Shown piece by piece: positions 41,001-48,091 of a DNA stretch of 64,000 nt. Positions within the stretch are counted from its first letter, which is position 1, and every line of letters begins with the position of its first letter. The stretch spans positions 186,001 through 250,000 of the forward strand of contig NZ_SMKW01000003.1 in assembly GCF_004348985.1 (NCBI RefSeq), written 5' to 3'. The notes below the pieces were generated by a model. The model was not told where the DNA came from. It was given only the letters and a program-made list of their open reading frames with translations, and made no database searches. A program made the position numbers and the translations under genes. Origin of the DNA: Saccharopolyspora elongata. GTDB taxonomy: Bacteria; Actinomycetota; Actinomycetes; Mycobacteriales; Pseudonocardiaceae.

Positions 41001-42117
41001 GGAGGAGCGGTTCCGAGAGCAGGTCGCGGGGAGCCTGCCGGAAGACGCGCGCGTCGAGCTCGATCCCGGGCCGCTCAACGGCAAGCGGTCCGCGTTGGAC
41101 GCAGCGCGCAAGCTCGCCGAGCAGCTCTCCGGCGTGCTCCACGAGCCGAAGAACGTGCGCGACGCCGAAGGACGGCTTGCCCAGGCCGTGCACGATGCCC
41201 AGCCGCTGTTGGCCGGCCGCGCCGACCTGGACCTGGAGCAGGGCGAGGAGATCAGCCTGTTCACCGCGACGGTGGACGGCGTGCGACACGGCGCGGTGGC
41301 GCTGCTGAATCTGCTGCGGGCCGACCGGGAGCGCACCGCTGAGCAGATCACCGCCGACGAGCGGAAGCTGTTCGACCAGACGTTGACCGGGGACACCAGG
41401 CGGCACATCGCCGAACGCATCCGGGCCGCCAACGAGCTCGTCGACACGATGAACCACCGGCTGGAACGCGTTCGCACCGCGTCCAACGTGCGGGTTCGCC
41501 TCGTCTGGCAGGTCGATCAGCAGTTGCCGGCGGGCACCCGGGAGGCGCGCGAGTTGCTCCTGCGCAACCCGGCAACGCTGGCGGAGCCGGAACGCGACGC
41601 GCTGCACCGGTTCTTCCGGGAGCGGGTGGACGAGGCCCGTTCCACCGACACCGCGACCGGCTGGGAGCAGCAGCTGCTCCAGGTGCTGGACTACACCGCG
41701 TGGCACCAGTTCGTGGTGAAGGTGGACCGTGGCCGGGGCGAGGGCTGGCAGCCGGTCACCAAGCGCCTGCACGGCGCTCTCTCCGGCGGCGAGAAGGCGA
41801 TCGTGCTGCACCTCCCGCTGTTCGCGGCGGCTGCCGCGCACTACCAGTCCACGCCACTCGCGCCGCGGTTGATCCTGCTGGACGAGGTGTTCGTCGGGGT
41901 CGACAGCACCAACCGCGGACAACTCCTGGAGCTGCTGGTGGGCTTCGACCTGGACCTGGTGCTGACCTCCGACCACGAGTGGTGCGACTACCGGGAGCTG
42001 ACCGGCATCGCCATCCACCAGCTCATCACCGGCACTGACGACGATGCGGTGACGACCGTCCGATTCACCTGGGACGGCCGCGAGTTGCGCGCTGCCGAGG
42101 AGCCGCTCGATGCCTGA
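38095..42117 (+). CDS. jetC: Wadjet type II JetC, SMC-like ATPase (TIGR02680)
   Basis: A 1340-residue ABC-type ATPase. Walker A is GPNGTGKS (45-52), the signature LSGGEK lies at 1229-1234 and Walker B RLILLDEVF at 1258-1266; between them are two long coiled-coil stretches (about 250-470 and 730-1000, rich in Glu/Arg/Ala heptads) around a globular hinge-like part. This is the MukB/SbcC-like architecture of JetC. In Wadjet it extrudes loops on plasmid DNA and triggers cleavage by JetD. Long opposite-strand open frames across the coiled coil are composition artefacts. Its 3' end overlaps jetD by 8 bases. Confidence 0.92.
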   Translation: MTVTELDPDRNNQRRWRPTRAGIVNIWRYYGETFEFHQGRLLLRGPNGTGKSKALELLLPYLFDASLRPHRLSTFGSGDRTMHWNLMGEGNTGSTRVGYVWLEFGRVIDGEQAWFSCGARLQATANTKNVTSTYFTTTRRVGLPGGVRLVNDAGRPLIKSDLAAEIGDDGEVYGSPADYRRAVRQALFPGVSEQRYDALITALLQLRTPKLSERLDPSVLSTLLSKALPPLDHTDIAEIAEGFERLDRQREELKILDGEVAEAEKLATRQKTYAQRVLRFTAAGLITATSQMSEVTRKARESREEHAKAKAELAEVNKQDNALAAEKSRTDTRIEGIVDSPAYREGSRLPQLRKSVEAAERHAADAARHAANLRDQAIRDAERAAELAREAQMAEQETDRRSGEARQAAERAGMPAVLTEIARSADTASGRRLLRAAVDSKAKQVAQVRRAAGAHREAVEHRSNVERWVEATREQLAAAESDAAAARQALERRLGELAAELVRWAQACRQLVMRDPERLAELVTDRAALLDVVREAENVVLERCSIAETELRATRSGLLAEIAGHAAERGELERRVDRPPPTPHTRGMDRASVDGAPLWRLLEFRADVPDAVRAAVEAGLEAAGLLDAWVLPKGTLSAPDRDTFAETLFSVSAPGRCLADLLVVDERSPVSTDRVQRLLAGIAFGDTAPNHPAAIGGDGTWRLASVHGRWHKSEAEFIGTAARERARSRRIAELDELIEALKVSVDEVDDRLRNVAQHREALVAELAQRPGFDGVDAAENELTKAELLCATRGDAVSAAEQDRRSREDEVAAAWRELTSEAATHGLPTGEDKLVDVDAAVRNLRDVADLWLDSRAESRTAAEKARDAGHRADESSDNAAAAKETADERGQEAENAAIKLRTVEESVGTEYRKLDEDLAALRKQGEEIVAERDRLRGAERRLDERIGTLAERQREDESRMADATEARDGAEERFREQVAGSLPEDARVELDPGPLNGKRSALDAARKLAEQLSGVLHEPKNVRDAEGRLAQAVHDAQPLLAGRADLDLEQGEEISLFTATVDGVRHGAVALLNLLRADRERTAEQITADERKLFDQTLTGDTRRHIAERIRAANELVDTMNHRLERVRTASNVRVRLVWQVDQQLPAGTREARELLLRNPATLAEPERDALHRFFRERVDEARSTDTATGWEQQLLQVLDYTAWHQFVVKVDRGRGEGWQPVTKRLHGALSGGEKAIVLHLPLFAAAAAHYQSTPLAPRLILLDEVFVGVDSTNRGQLLELLVGFDLDLVLTSDHEWCDYRELTGIAIHQLITGTDDDAVTTVRFTWDGRELRAAEEPLDA

Positions 42118-43333
42118 TGTGCGGGCCCGCTACGACATCCCGGAACTCGCGCCGTTGTGGCGCGTGCTGTGGGAACGGTTCTCCTCGGGACGAGCGGTCA
42201 GCAGCGTGCGGTTGCGCGGGCTGGAACCGGACCAGAGCGCGGCGCTCGCCGACCTGCTCGGCCTGGACCGGCTGCCGGGAGTGGATGCGTCGGTGTCGGT
42301 GCGGGCGTTGGACGAGGCGCTCGGACCGGCCACCGGGCTGACGGCCAGGGAGATCGCCGAACTCATCGTCGGCCGATTGGAGAACCGTGCGGAAACGCGC
42401 CTCGCGGCAACCAACGCCCGCGCCGAGCTCTGGGTGTGGCTCGATGAGCATCCCGTTGTCCGTGCCGAGCCCGCTCTGGCCGGGTGGGCGGCGGGAATCA
42501 GGCGCGGGGGCCTGATCGGCGGGTCGGCGGCCCGGACCCGGAAGGTGATCGCGCAAGCTTTGTCCGTGCTGGCGGCATTGCCCTCGGACGGTCGCCCATT
42601 GTCCACATTGGCTGGTGACGTCTGCGATGACACGCACGCGCTCGACGACGGAACCCGGACGTCGGCCCTGGTCCTCAAGGCGTTGGCGGCGATCCACGAC
42701 GAGGCGCCGCCGCAGAACGCAGAGGAGCGACGAGCGTGCTGGGAGCGCGCGGGAGTGGAATGCGACGCGCTTTCCACCTCGGTGCTCACCGCCGGTTTCC
42801 GGCCCGGTGGGACTGATCCGCTCTCGGTCACGCTGCAAGCGTGGACCGACGCGGGGCACGCGGCGGTCGTGACGCTGGCCCAGCTCCGCGACTTCGGCCC
42901 GCCGAGAGGCGCGACAGTGGTGCACGTGGTGGAGAACCCGGCGATGGTCGCGATGGCGACCGCCCGCTTCCGGTCGCAGTGCCCACCACTGGTCACGACA
43001 TCGGGCTGGCCGAACAGCGCCGCCATCCACCTTCTGCGCCGGCTTGCCGAATCAGGTGCGCAGGTGCGCTATCACGGCGACTTCGACGGCGAAGGAGTGC
43101 GCATCGCCGCGCACGTCGTCGCCCGCACCGGTGCGCAACCGTGGGCCATGTCCGCGGCCGACTACCTCGCGGCGGTTCGCCCCGGACGCCCGGATCCCGG
43201 CAACATCACCGACGCCCCCTGGGATCCGGAGCTGTCAGAAGCCATGCGCGGGCACCGCGCAACGGTGTCGGAAGAACATGTCGCCGAACAGCTCTTGACC
43301 GATCTGGCCGCGTTCCGCGGACCGCACTGCTGA
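42110..43333 (+). CDS. jetD: Wadjet type II JetD, Toprim nuclease (DUF2399/TIGR02679)
   Basis: A 407-residue protein. The C-terminal third has Toprim-fold motifs: Glu in VVHVVENPAMV (~273) and the acidic YHGDFDGEGVRIA (~322) preceded by VTTSGWPNSAA; the N-terminal part (DUF3323-like) is helical. JetD resembles topoisomerase VI/Spo11 A subunits and cuts the circular plasmid after loop extrusion. ATG 42110 lies inside jetC. All acidic residues of the Toprim site are retained, so the nuclease should be active. It ends the defence operon. Confidence 0.9.
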   Translation: MPDVRARYDIPELAPLWRVLWERFSSGRAVSSVRLRGLEPDQSAALADLLGLDRLPGVDASVSVRALDEALGPATGLTAREIAELIVGRLENRAETRLAATNARAELWVWLDEHPVVRAEPALAGWAAGIRRGGLIGGSAARTRKVIAQALSVLAALPSDGRPLSTLAGDVCDDTHALDDGTRTSALVLKALAAIHDEAPPQNAEERRACWERAGVECDALSTSVLTAGFRPGGTDPLSVTLQAWTDAGHAAVVTLAQLRDFGPPRGATVVHVVENPAMVAMATARFRSQCPPLVTTSGWPNSAAIHLLRRLAESGAQVRYHGDFDGEGVRIAAHVVARTGAQPWAMSAADYLAAVRPGRPDPGNITDAPWDPELSEAMRGHRATVSEEHVAEQLLTDLAAFRGPHC

Positions 43334-43337
43334 CGTT

Positions 43338-43352
43338 CGCCCTGCGAGGGCG
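43338..43352 (+). terminator. Short hairpin after jetD
   Basis: CGCCCT (43338-43343) and AGGGCG (43347-43352) form a tight 6-bp hairpin five bases after the jetD stop; a weak terminator candidate. Confidence 0.35.
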
Positions 43353-43501
43353 GGCGGCGATCGCGAATGCGAAGTCTCCGCGCGGGGCGGGAACCGCCGG
43401 GGAGTCGGAACCGTCCTTGCCTTGCGACCGAGATGCGTGGGGAATTCGGTCGGTTCCACTTTTCCAGGTGTGATTTCGCATGTCGTGAACAGGAGATCGT
43501 C

Positions 43502-43855
43502 ATGTCGTTCAGTCGCACGGACAGCTACCGGCCGCAGGTCGCGCCGCCGGTGCTCGGGCCGGAGTACAGCGGCCAGGAATCAGGGGACGGGCCGGAGCGG
43601 CTCTACGTCCCGGTGCAGCAGGTCGCGGCCGACCGCTCCGAGGCGGGAGTGGCGCTGCGCCGACTCCCCGACGGCCGGCTCGCGCTGCTGGTCTACTCCT
43701 CGGCCGAGCTGCTCGCCGAATGCTGCGGCGAGCAACAGTCGTGGATCGCCATCCGGACCGGGGATCTGCACGAGGTCCGGCACCGGTGCGCCGCGGACCT
43801 CGTCATCTGGGACGCGCCGCTGCCCGCCGAGCTCCGGGAACGGGGGGCGGCCTGA
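43502..43855 (+). CDS. SAV_915/SseB-like small protein
   Basis: A 117-residue protein: after an N-terminal linker rich in Pro/Gly (RPQVAPPVLGPEYSGQESGD) comes a small alpha/beta segment RLPDGRLALLVYSSAELLAE and QQSWIAIRTGDLHEVRHRC. The order resembles SseB-type N-terminal domains found next to WXG100 genes in actinobacteria. It overlaps the start of the WXG-like gene by one base, marking a three-gene type VII secretion-related unit. Its direct role is unknown. Confidence 0.65.
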   Translation: MSFSRTDSYRPQVAPPVLGPEYSGQESGDGPERLYVPVQQVAADRSEAGVALRRLPDGRLALLVYSSAELLAECCGEQQSWIAIRTGDLHEVRHRCAADLVIWDAPLPAELRERGAA

Positions 43856-44124
43856 TGAGCGGGTTCACCGCCGACCCGGCCACGTTGGAGCAGATCGCGA
43901 ACGTGCTGCGGACCAGCGCGGACGCCCTGGACACCGCAGGCGCGGTGCCACCGGTCCCGCAGGCCGGGGACTGCAGCGAAGCGGTGTGCGCGGCGATGGC
44001 GCTGCTGTGCCAGTCCGCCCTCGGGGCCGTGCGCGGGCTCGTCGCCGCGGGGGAGCAGGTCGCGCACAGCGGCGTCGAGTACGTGGGGATCGATCAGGGG
44101 CAGTTCGTCGACGAGCGGCCCTGA
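43855..44124 (+). CDS. WXG100-like small protein
   Basis: An 89-residue helical protein, FTADPATLEQIANVLRTSAD at the start and a second helix GEQVAHSGVEYVGIDQGQFV. Size, two-helix layout and position directly before a WXG-containing secreted protein suggest an EsxA/B-type partner, but the central Trp-x-Gly is absent (the turn region reads PPVPQAGDCS). It may chaperone the next protein for type VII export. Its ATG overlaps the previous stop by one base. Confidence 0.6.
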   Translation: MSGFTADPATLEQIANVLRTSADALDTAGAVPPVPQAGDCSEAVCAAMALLCQSALGAVRGLVAAGEQVAHSGVEYVGIDQGQFVDERP

Positions 44125-44154
44125 CCGGCCGGAACGGAAGGGAGGTCGGCGACG

Positions 44155-45468
44155 ATGCCGATCGACACGCATGTGTTGGGAGATCCCGGCAGCGTCCGGG
44201 CGAGCGCGCAGTGGCTCCGCGCGATGGCCGCGGCCGCGCACAACTCAGGCACCGACATCCGCAAGGCCGGCGGGCAGTCGGAGGCGGGCTGGACGGGCCC
44301 GGCCGCCGACGCGTTCCGCGGCCTGATGGCGCAGGCCGGTCCCCAGGTGGACGGCTTGTCGGGGAACTTAGAAGGCGCCGCACAGGCGATGGAGGCGCAC
44401 GCGACGGACCTGGACACCGTTCGAGCGCGGATGGACCAGGCGCGCGGGGTGGCGTTGGCGGCGGGCCTGCCGGTGACCGAGACCACCATCTGCGAGCCGC
44501 CTGGCCCGCCGCCGTCGGCGCCCGCACCGCTGCCGAAGGGGCGATGCCCCAGCACGGCGGAACGGCAGGCGTTCGACGCGGGCAACCAGGCGCTGGCCGA
44601 TTTCGCGGGCAAGTGCGCGGCGTACGAGGAATGCGCGCACACCGCCGCCGAGGCGCGGCAGACCGAGAACGACTCGCAGGCGACGTTGCTCGACGAGCTG
44701 AAGAAGAAGGCCCAGAGCTGGATGACCTGGGCGGACTTCGCCCCCGGCGCGTACGCGACCTGGCTCGTCGGAAGGAGGTTCCGGATCCAGGAGGCGCTGG
44801 AACGCCTCGGCCCCGCGGCGGATTCGGCCGAGATGCGGGCTGCGCTGGTCGCTGCGAACCCGGTGGCCGCGCAGGCGGCCCGGACTTCGGCGTTGCTGGC
44901 CAAGCTCGACACCGCGCTGGCGAACGTGCTCGAAAAGCGGCGAATGCACGAGCTCTTCGGCGGTCTCCTGGCCAAGGACCAGGGCAAGTTCGCGGTGGTC
45001 TTGCGCGACGCCCGGTTCATCCTGACCACGACCGTCGGGGATCTCGCCACCCCGACGAGCGCGCTCAACTTCGCACCCAAGGTCGTCAAGTCCGTGCCAC
45101 TGCTGGGACTGGCGGTGACCACGGCGTTCACCGGGTGGGACATCGCCCAGGATCCGACGGACCCGGGGCACGTGACCACCAGCGTGCTGGCCGGCGGCGG
45201 CAGCCTGCTCGCCGCGACGGCGGTGGCGATGGCGTTTCCGCCGACCTGGGTGGTGGCGCCGATCGTGCTGGGCGGGGTCACGGCGTTCGTGGTCGACGCC
45301 GGGATCAAGTGGGCCGCTCCGTACGTCGGCGACGCCGCGGATCACGCCAAGGACGCCGCCGGCGACCTGTGGAACGGCGCCAAGGACCTGGCCGGCGACG
45401 CCGTGGACGGTGCCAAGGACAAGGCCAAGGACGCCTGGAACGGGGCCAAGGGCGTGTTCGGCCTGTGA
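44155..45468 (+). CDS. Type VII secretion substrate-like protein with C-terminal repeats
   Basis: A 437-residue protein. Residues ~1-100 form a WXG-type helical hairpin (SEAGWTGPAADAFRGLMAQA), the putative T7SS signal. A Cys-containing middle domain follows (STAERQAFDAGNQALADFAG), then two hydrophobic helices (TTSVLAGGGSLLAATAVAMA and PPTWVVAPIVLGGVTAFVV) and a C-terminal amphipathic tail with repeats such as WNGAKDLAGDAV and WNGAKGVF spaced 22 residues apart, like 11-residue LEA/apolipoprotein repeats. This suggests membrane insertion or lipid binding after export. It carries an in-frame TTA Leu codon at 44368-44370. No toxin domain is recognised. Confidence 0.75.
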   Translation: MPIDTHVLGDPGSVRASAQWLRAMAAAAHNSGTDIRKAGGQSEAGWTGPAADAFRGLMAQAGPQVDGLSGNLEGAAQAMEAHATDLDTVRARMDQARGVALAAGLPVTETTICEPPGPPPSAPAPLPKGRCPSTAERQAFDAGNQALADFAGKCAAYEECAHTAAEARQTENDSQATLLDELKKKAQSWMTWADFAPGAYATWLVGRRFRIQEALERLGPAADSAEMRAALVAANPVAAQAARTSALLAKLDTALANVLEKRRMHELFGGLLAKDQGKFAVVLRDARFILTTTVGDLATPTSALNFAPKVVKSVPLLGLAVTTAFTGWDIAQDPTDPGHVTTSVLAGGGSLLAATAVAMAFPPTWVVAPIVLGGVTAFVVDAGIKWAAPYVGDAADHAKDAAGDLWNGAKDLAGDAVDGAKDKAKDAWNGAKGVFGL

Positions 45469-45483
45469 GCTGACCGCGGCCGG

Positions 45484-45529
45484 CCCGTGAGCACTTTGTG
45501 TTGCTATGGCAGCACAAAGTGCTCACGGG
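45484..45529. terminator. Bidirectional hairpin terminator
   Basis: Perfect 17-bp arms CCCGTGAGCACTTTGTG (45484-45500) and CACAAAGTGCTCACGGG (45513-45529) around a 12-nt loop, between convergent genes ending at 45468 and 45540. Confidence 0.8.
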
Positions 45530-45539
45530 CCCGTGCTGG

Positions 45540-46298
45540 CTAGGCGCTGGCGCCGCCGTCGAGGACGAGGTCGTGTCCCACCGTGAAGCCGGATTCGGGG
45601 GCGGCCAGCCAGAGCACCGCCGCAGCCGCTTCCTCCAGCGTGCCGACCCGGCCGATGGGTTGCGTCGTCTTCGCGCGCTCCGTTCGCTCCGCCTCGGTTT
45701 CGCCCGGCAGCAGGGACATGGTGGTTTCGATCGGACCGGGGCTGATGGCGTTGATCCGGATGCCCTCGCCGATGTGGTCCAGCGCCGCCGTGCGGGTCAG
45801 CGCGCTCACCGCCGCCTTGGTCGCCGCGTACGCCCCCGTTCCGGGGCGTCGCCGGTGCGCTCCGATGTTGGAGGAGGTGTTGACGATGGCCCCGCCGCCG
45901 TGCTCGCGCATGTGGGCGATCTCGTGCTTCATCGACAGCCAGACCCCGGTGACGTTGATGGCCATCAGCCTGTCCCAGTCCTGCTCGTCGAAGTCGGCGA
46001 CCGGACCGGTGGCGAGGACGCCGGCGTTGTTGAACGCCACGTGCAGGCCGCCGTGGCGCTCCACCGCCGTCGCGACGAGGCGCGCGACGTCGTCGGAGTC
46101 CGACACGTCGGCGGTGACCGGGCTGCCCTGGCCGCCCGACGCCTCGATGAGCTCGACCGTCTCGGCCAGCGGCTCCGGGTTGCGCCCGGCGACCACGACG
46201 GTGGCGCCTTCGCGCGCGAAGGCCAGGGCCGCGGCCCGGCCGATTCCGGAGCCGCCGCCGGTGATGAGGGCGACCTTGCCGGTGAAGCGGGATGTCAT
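45540..46298 (-). CDS. Short-chain dehydrogenase/reductase
   Basis: A 252-residue classical SDR: TGGGSGIGRAAA cofactor loop, NNAGVLATG, catalytic Ser in NTSSNIG and YAATKAAVSA (Tyr-x3-Lys), PGPIETTM and C-terminal GHDLVLDGG. It is close in pattern to glucose 1-dehydrogenase and cyclopentanol dehydrogenase-like NAD(P)-dependent alcohol oxidoreductases. It lies directly downstream of a TetR gene on the same strand with an operator-like site between them, so its expression is probably induced by the TetR ligand. Substrate unknown. Confidence 0.9.
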   Translation of the reverse strand: MTSRFTGKVALITGGGSGIGRAAALAFAREGATVVVAGRNPEPLAETVELIEASGGQGSPVTADVSDSDDVARLVATAVERHGGLHVAFNNAGVLATGPVADFDEQDWDRLMAINVTGVWLSMKHEIAHMREHGGGAIVNTSSNIGAHRRRPGTGAYAATKAAVSALTRTAALDHIGEGIRINAISPGPIETTMSLLPGETEAERTERAKTTQPIGRVGTLEEAAAAVLWLAAPESGFTVGHDLVLDGGASA

Positions 46299-46313
46299 GA
46301 TGTCCTTCTTTTC

Positions 46314-46328
46314 AGATCGATCGGTCTT
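46314..46328. promoter_or_regulatory. TetR operator candidate 1
   Basis: Read on the minus strand this is AAGACCGATCGATCT, 16 bases before the SDR start codon. It shares the near-palindrome GAC(C/T)GATCG(A/T)TC with the site at 46963-46978, which supports regulation by the adjacent TetR protein. Confidence 0.6.
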
Positions 46329-46365
46329 GAATCCGGACGCGCGAAACCGCTCCGCGTCCGGAGGT

Positions 46366-46941
46366 TCAGCGAAGCGAGGCCAGTGCCTGCTCGGCGGCGT
46401 CGCGCAGGCGCCCGGGGTCGGGGTCGGTCCGGCCGAGCACCCGGATTCCCTGCAGCACGACCAGGATGAGTCGCGCCGCCGCGCGGGGATCGCAGCTCTC
46501 GGGGACTTCGCCCTGCGCGCGGGCCCGGGTCAGCGCCGAGGTCAGGGAGGTTTCCAGCACGTCCCAGCTCGAATGGACGCCGCGCGCCACCTGCCGGTCG
46601 TGCGGAGCCAGTTCGACCGCCGCGTTGACCACCATGCAGCCGCGCCGGTCGGCCAGCGTCTCGGCGATGTAGGAGTCCAGCAGCTCGCGCAGTGCGGGCA
46701 GTGCCCGGCCCGGCTGCGACAGTCGTTCCACGACCTTGGGGTCCCGGAACTGGAGGTACCGGTCGAGGGCCTTCAGGTAGAGCTCGTGCTTGCCGCCGTA
46801 GGTGGCGTAGATGCTCGCCCGCGCGATCCCCAGGTGTGCGACGAGATCCGCCATGGAGGTGGCCTCGTACCCGCGCTCCCAGAACAGCTCCAGTGCGCGT
46901 TGGAGCGCCGCGTCCGGATCGAATTCCTTGGTCCTCGCCAC
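46366..46941 (-). CDS. TetR-family transcriptional regulator
   Basis: A 191-residue TetR repressor. Helix-turn-helix at residues ~10-55 (ALELFWERGYEATSMADLVA, LGIARASIYATYGGKHELYL), the AcrR/YcdC-like pattern with ATYGGK; the C-terminal helical domain contains ADRRGCMVVNAAVELAPHD, typical of the TetR_C group that senses small electrophiles or phenols, with a Cys at the pocket. Two similar operator sites flank it, one before its own start and one before the SDR gene, suggesting autoregulation and control of the SDR. Confidence 0.9.
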   Translation of the reverse strand: MARTKEFDPDAALQRALELFWERGYEATSMADLVAHLGIARASIYATYGGKHELYLKALDRYLQFRDPKVVERLSQPGRALPALRELLDSYIAETLADRRGCMVVNAAVELAPHDRQVARGVHSSWDVLETSLTSALTRARAQGEVPESCDPRAAARLILVVLQGIRVLGRTDPDPGRLRDAAEQALASLR

Positions 46942-46962
46942 GGCCGGAACGCTACCCGGTTC

Positions 46963-46978
46963 GAGAACGATCAGTCAA
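46963..46978. promoter_or_regulatory. TetR operator candidate 2
   Basis: TTGACTGATCGTTCTC on the minus strand, 22 bases before the TetR start codon, matches the 46314-46328 site in GAC(C/T)GATCG(A/T)TC. It is positioned to repress tetR and possibly the divergent oxygenase gene. Confidence 0.6.
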
Positions 46979-47012
46979 ATATGGCCTGCGGCCTCGGGCC
47001 CGGAAGGGACGA

Positions 47013-47041
47013 TTGACGGCCTGCAGGGGTCGCCATATTTT
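47013..47041 (+). promoter_or_regulatory. Promoter of the MpaB-type gene
   Basis: TTGACG (47013-47018) and TATTTT (47036-47041) are spaced 17 bases apart, a sigma70/HrdB-like pair, 35 bases before the ATG at 47076. The -10 region is part of an inverted repeat, TCAAATATGGC (46975-46985) with GCCATATTTTGA (47032-47043). Confidence 0.55.
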
Positions 47042-47075
47042 GAATACAGGTGTCCTCAGTTTTGAAGGGAGCGCC

Positions 47076-47999
47076 ATGTCCGAGCCGACCCCGCTGGGGC
47101 CCGATTCCCTGATGTGGCGCTACTTCGGCGACTGGCGCGGGCTGCTGCTGGCGCTGTGGGCCGGGTCGATGCAGAACATGCACCCGCAGCTCGGCGCGGG
47201 CGTCGAGGAGCACTCGCGGTTCTTCGACGAACGCTGGGAACGGCTCTACCGGTCGCTGTACCCGATCGGCGGCGTGCTCTACGACGGCCCGCGCGCCCGC
47301 GAAACGGCCCGGCAGGTGCGCGGCTACCACGACACGATCAAGGGCGTCGACAAGCACGGCCGGCCCTACCACGCGCTGAACCCCGAGACCTACTTCTGGG
47401 CGCACTCGACGTTCCTGGTGATGCCGATCCTGATCAACGAGCACTTCGGCAAGCCCCTCACCGAGGCGCAGAAGGAGCAGGTCTACGCCGAAGGCGTCCA
47501 GTGGTACCGGCTCTACGGCATGAGCATGCGCCCGGTGCCGCCGGATTGGGCGAGCTTCCGGCGCTATTGGGACCACATGTGCCGAAACGTGTTGGAGGAC
47601 AACAAGGCCACCCGCGACGTGCTCGACATCGCGCGCATCGGCAAGCCGCCCACCATGAAGTGGCTGCCGGATCCGCTGTGGAGGCTCGCCCGGATCCTGA
47701 TCAGCCGCGGCTTCGTCTGGCTCACCGTCGGCGTCTACGACCCTGCCATCCGCGAAAAGCTCGGCTACCGCTGGACTTCCCGCGACGCACGGCTGCTGCG
47801 GGCGCTCGGCCGCGCGCTGGGCCTCGCCTGGAAGCTGGTCCCGTTCGACCTCCGCTACCACCCGCGCGCCCGCGCCGGATGGCGGCGCGAGCGCGGCGAG
47901 ATCCCGGCCGATGCCCCGCTGGTGGAAACGCCGCCCCGCAACCTCCCGCCGCCCGACCGGCGCGACGACCCGAAGCACTACTCGCCGGCCATTGGTTGA
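47076..47999 (+). CDS. MpaB-type oxygenase (DUF2236 family)
   Basis: A 307-residue helical protein: DSLMWRYFGDWRGLLLALWA, then MHPQLGAGVEEHSRFFDERW and GVDKHGRPYHALNPETYFWA. The conserved His and Asp residues match the DUF2236/MpaB/latex-clearing-protein-like family, heme-dependent oxygenases of uncertain substrate in actinobacteria. No signal peptide is evident, so it is cytosolic. A good -35/-10 pair lies upstream and GAAGGGAG precedes the ATG. It may be controlled by the neighbouring TetR. Confidence 0.82.
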   Translation: MSEPTPLGPDSLMWRYFGDWRGLLLALWAGSMQNMHPQLGAGVEEHSRFFDERWERLYRSLYPIGGVLYDGPRARETARQVRGYHDTIKGVDKHGRPYHALNPETYFWAHSTFLVMPILINEHFGKPLTEAQKEQVYAEGVQWYRLYGMSMRPVPPDWASFRRYWDHMCRNVLEDNKATRDVLDIARIGKPPTMKWLPDPLWRLARILISRGFVWLTVGVYDPAIREKLGYRWTSRDARLLRALGRALGLAWKLVPFDLRYHPRARAGWRRERGEIPADAPLVETPPRNLPPPDRRDDPKHYSPAIG

Positions 48000-48091
48000 T
48001 GCCTCCTCCCGGCGGTATTGCGCGTGGTCGCGGTTTGCTTGGATCGCTGTTGGTGATCCGCCGCCTCACCCCGACAGAAGGAGGCCGCGCG

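Noticed and set aside
39609..41486. Long open frame on the minus strand across jetC
   Set aside because: Ser/Arg-rich composition with no domain; it mirrors the Glu/Arg/Ala codons of the coiled coil in GC-rich DNA.
38095..42117. SbcC or RecN-type repair ATPase
   Set aside because: The flanking jetA, jetB and jetD families with overlapping starts define a Wadjet operon; there is no SbcD partner.
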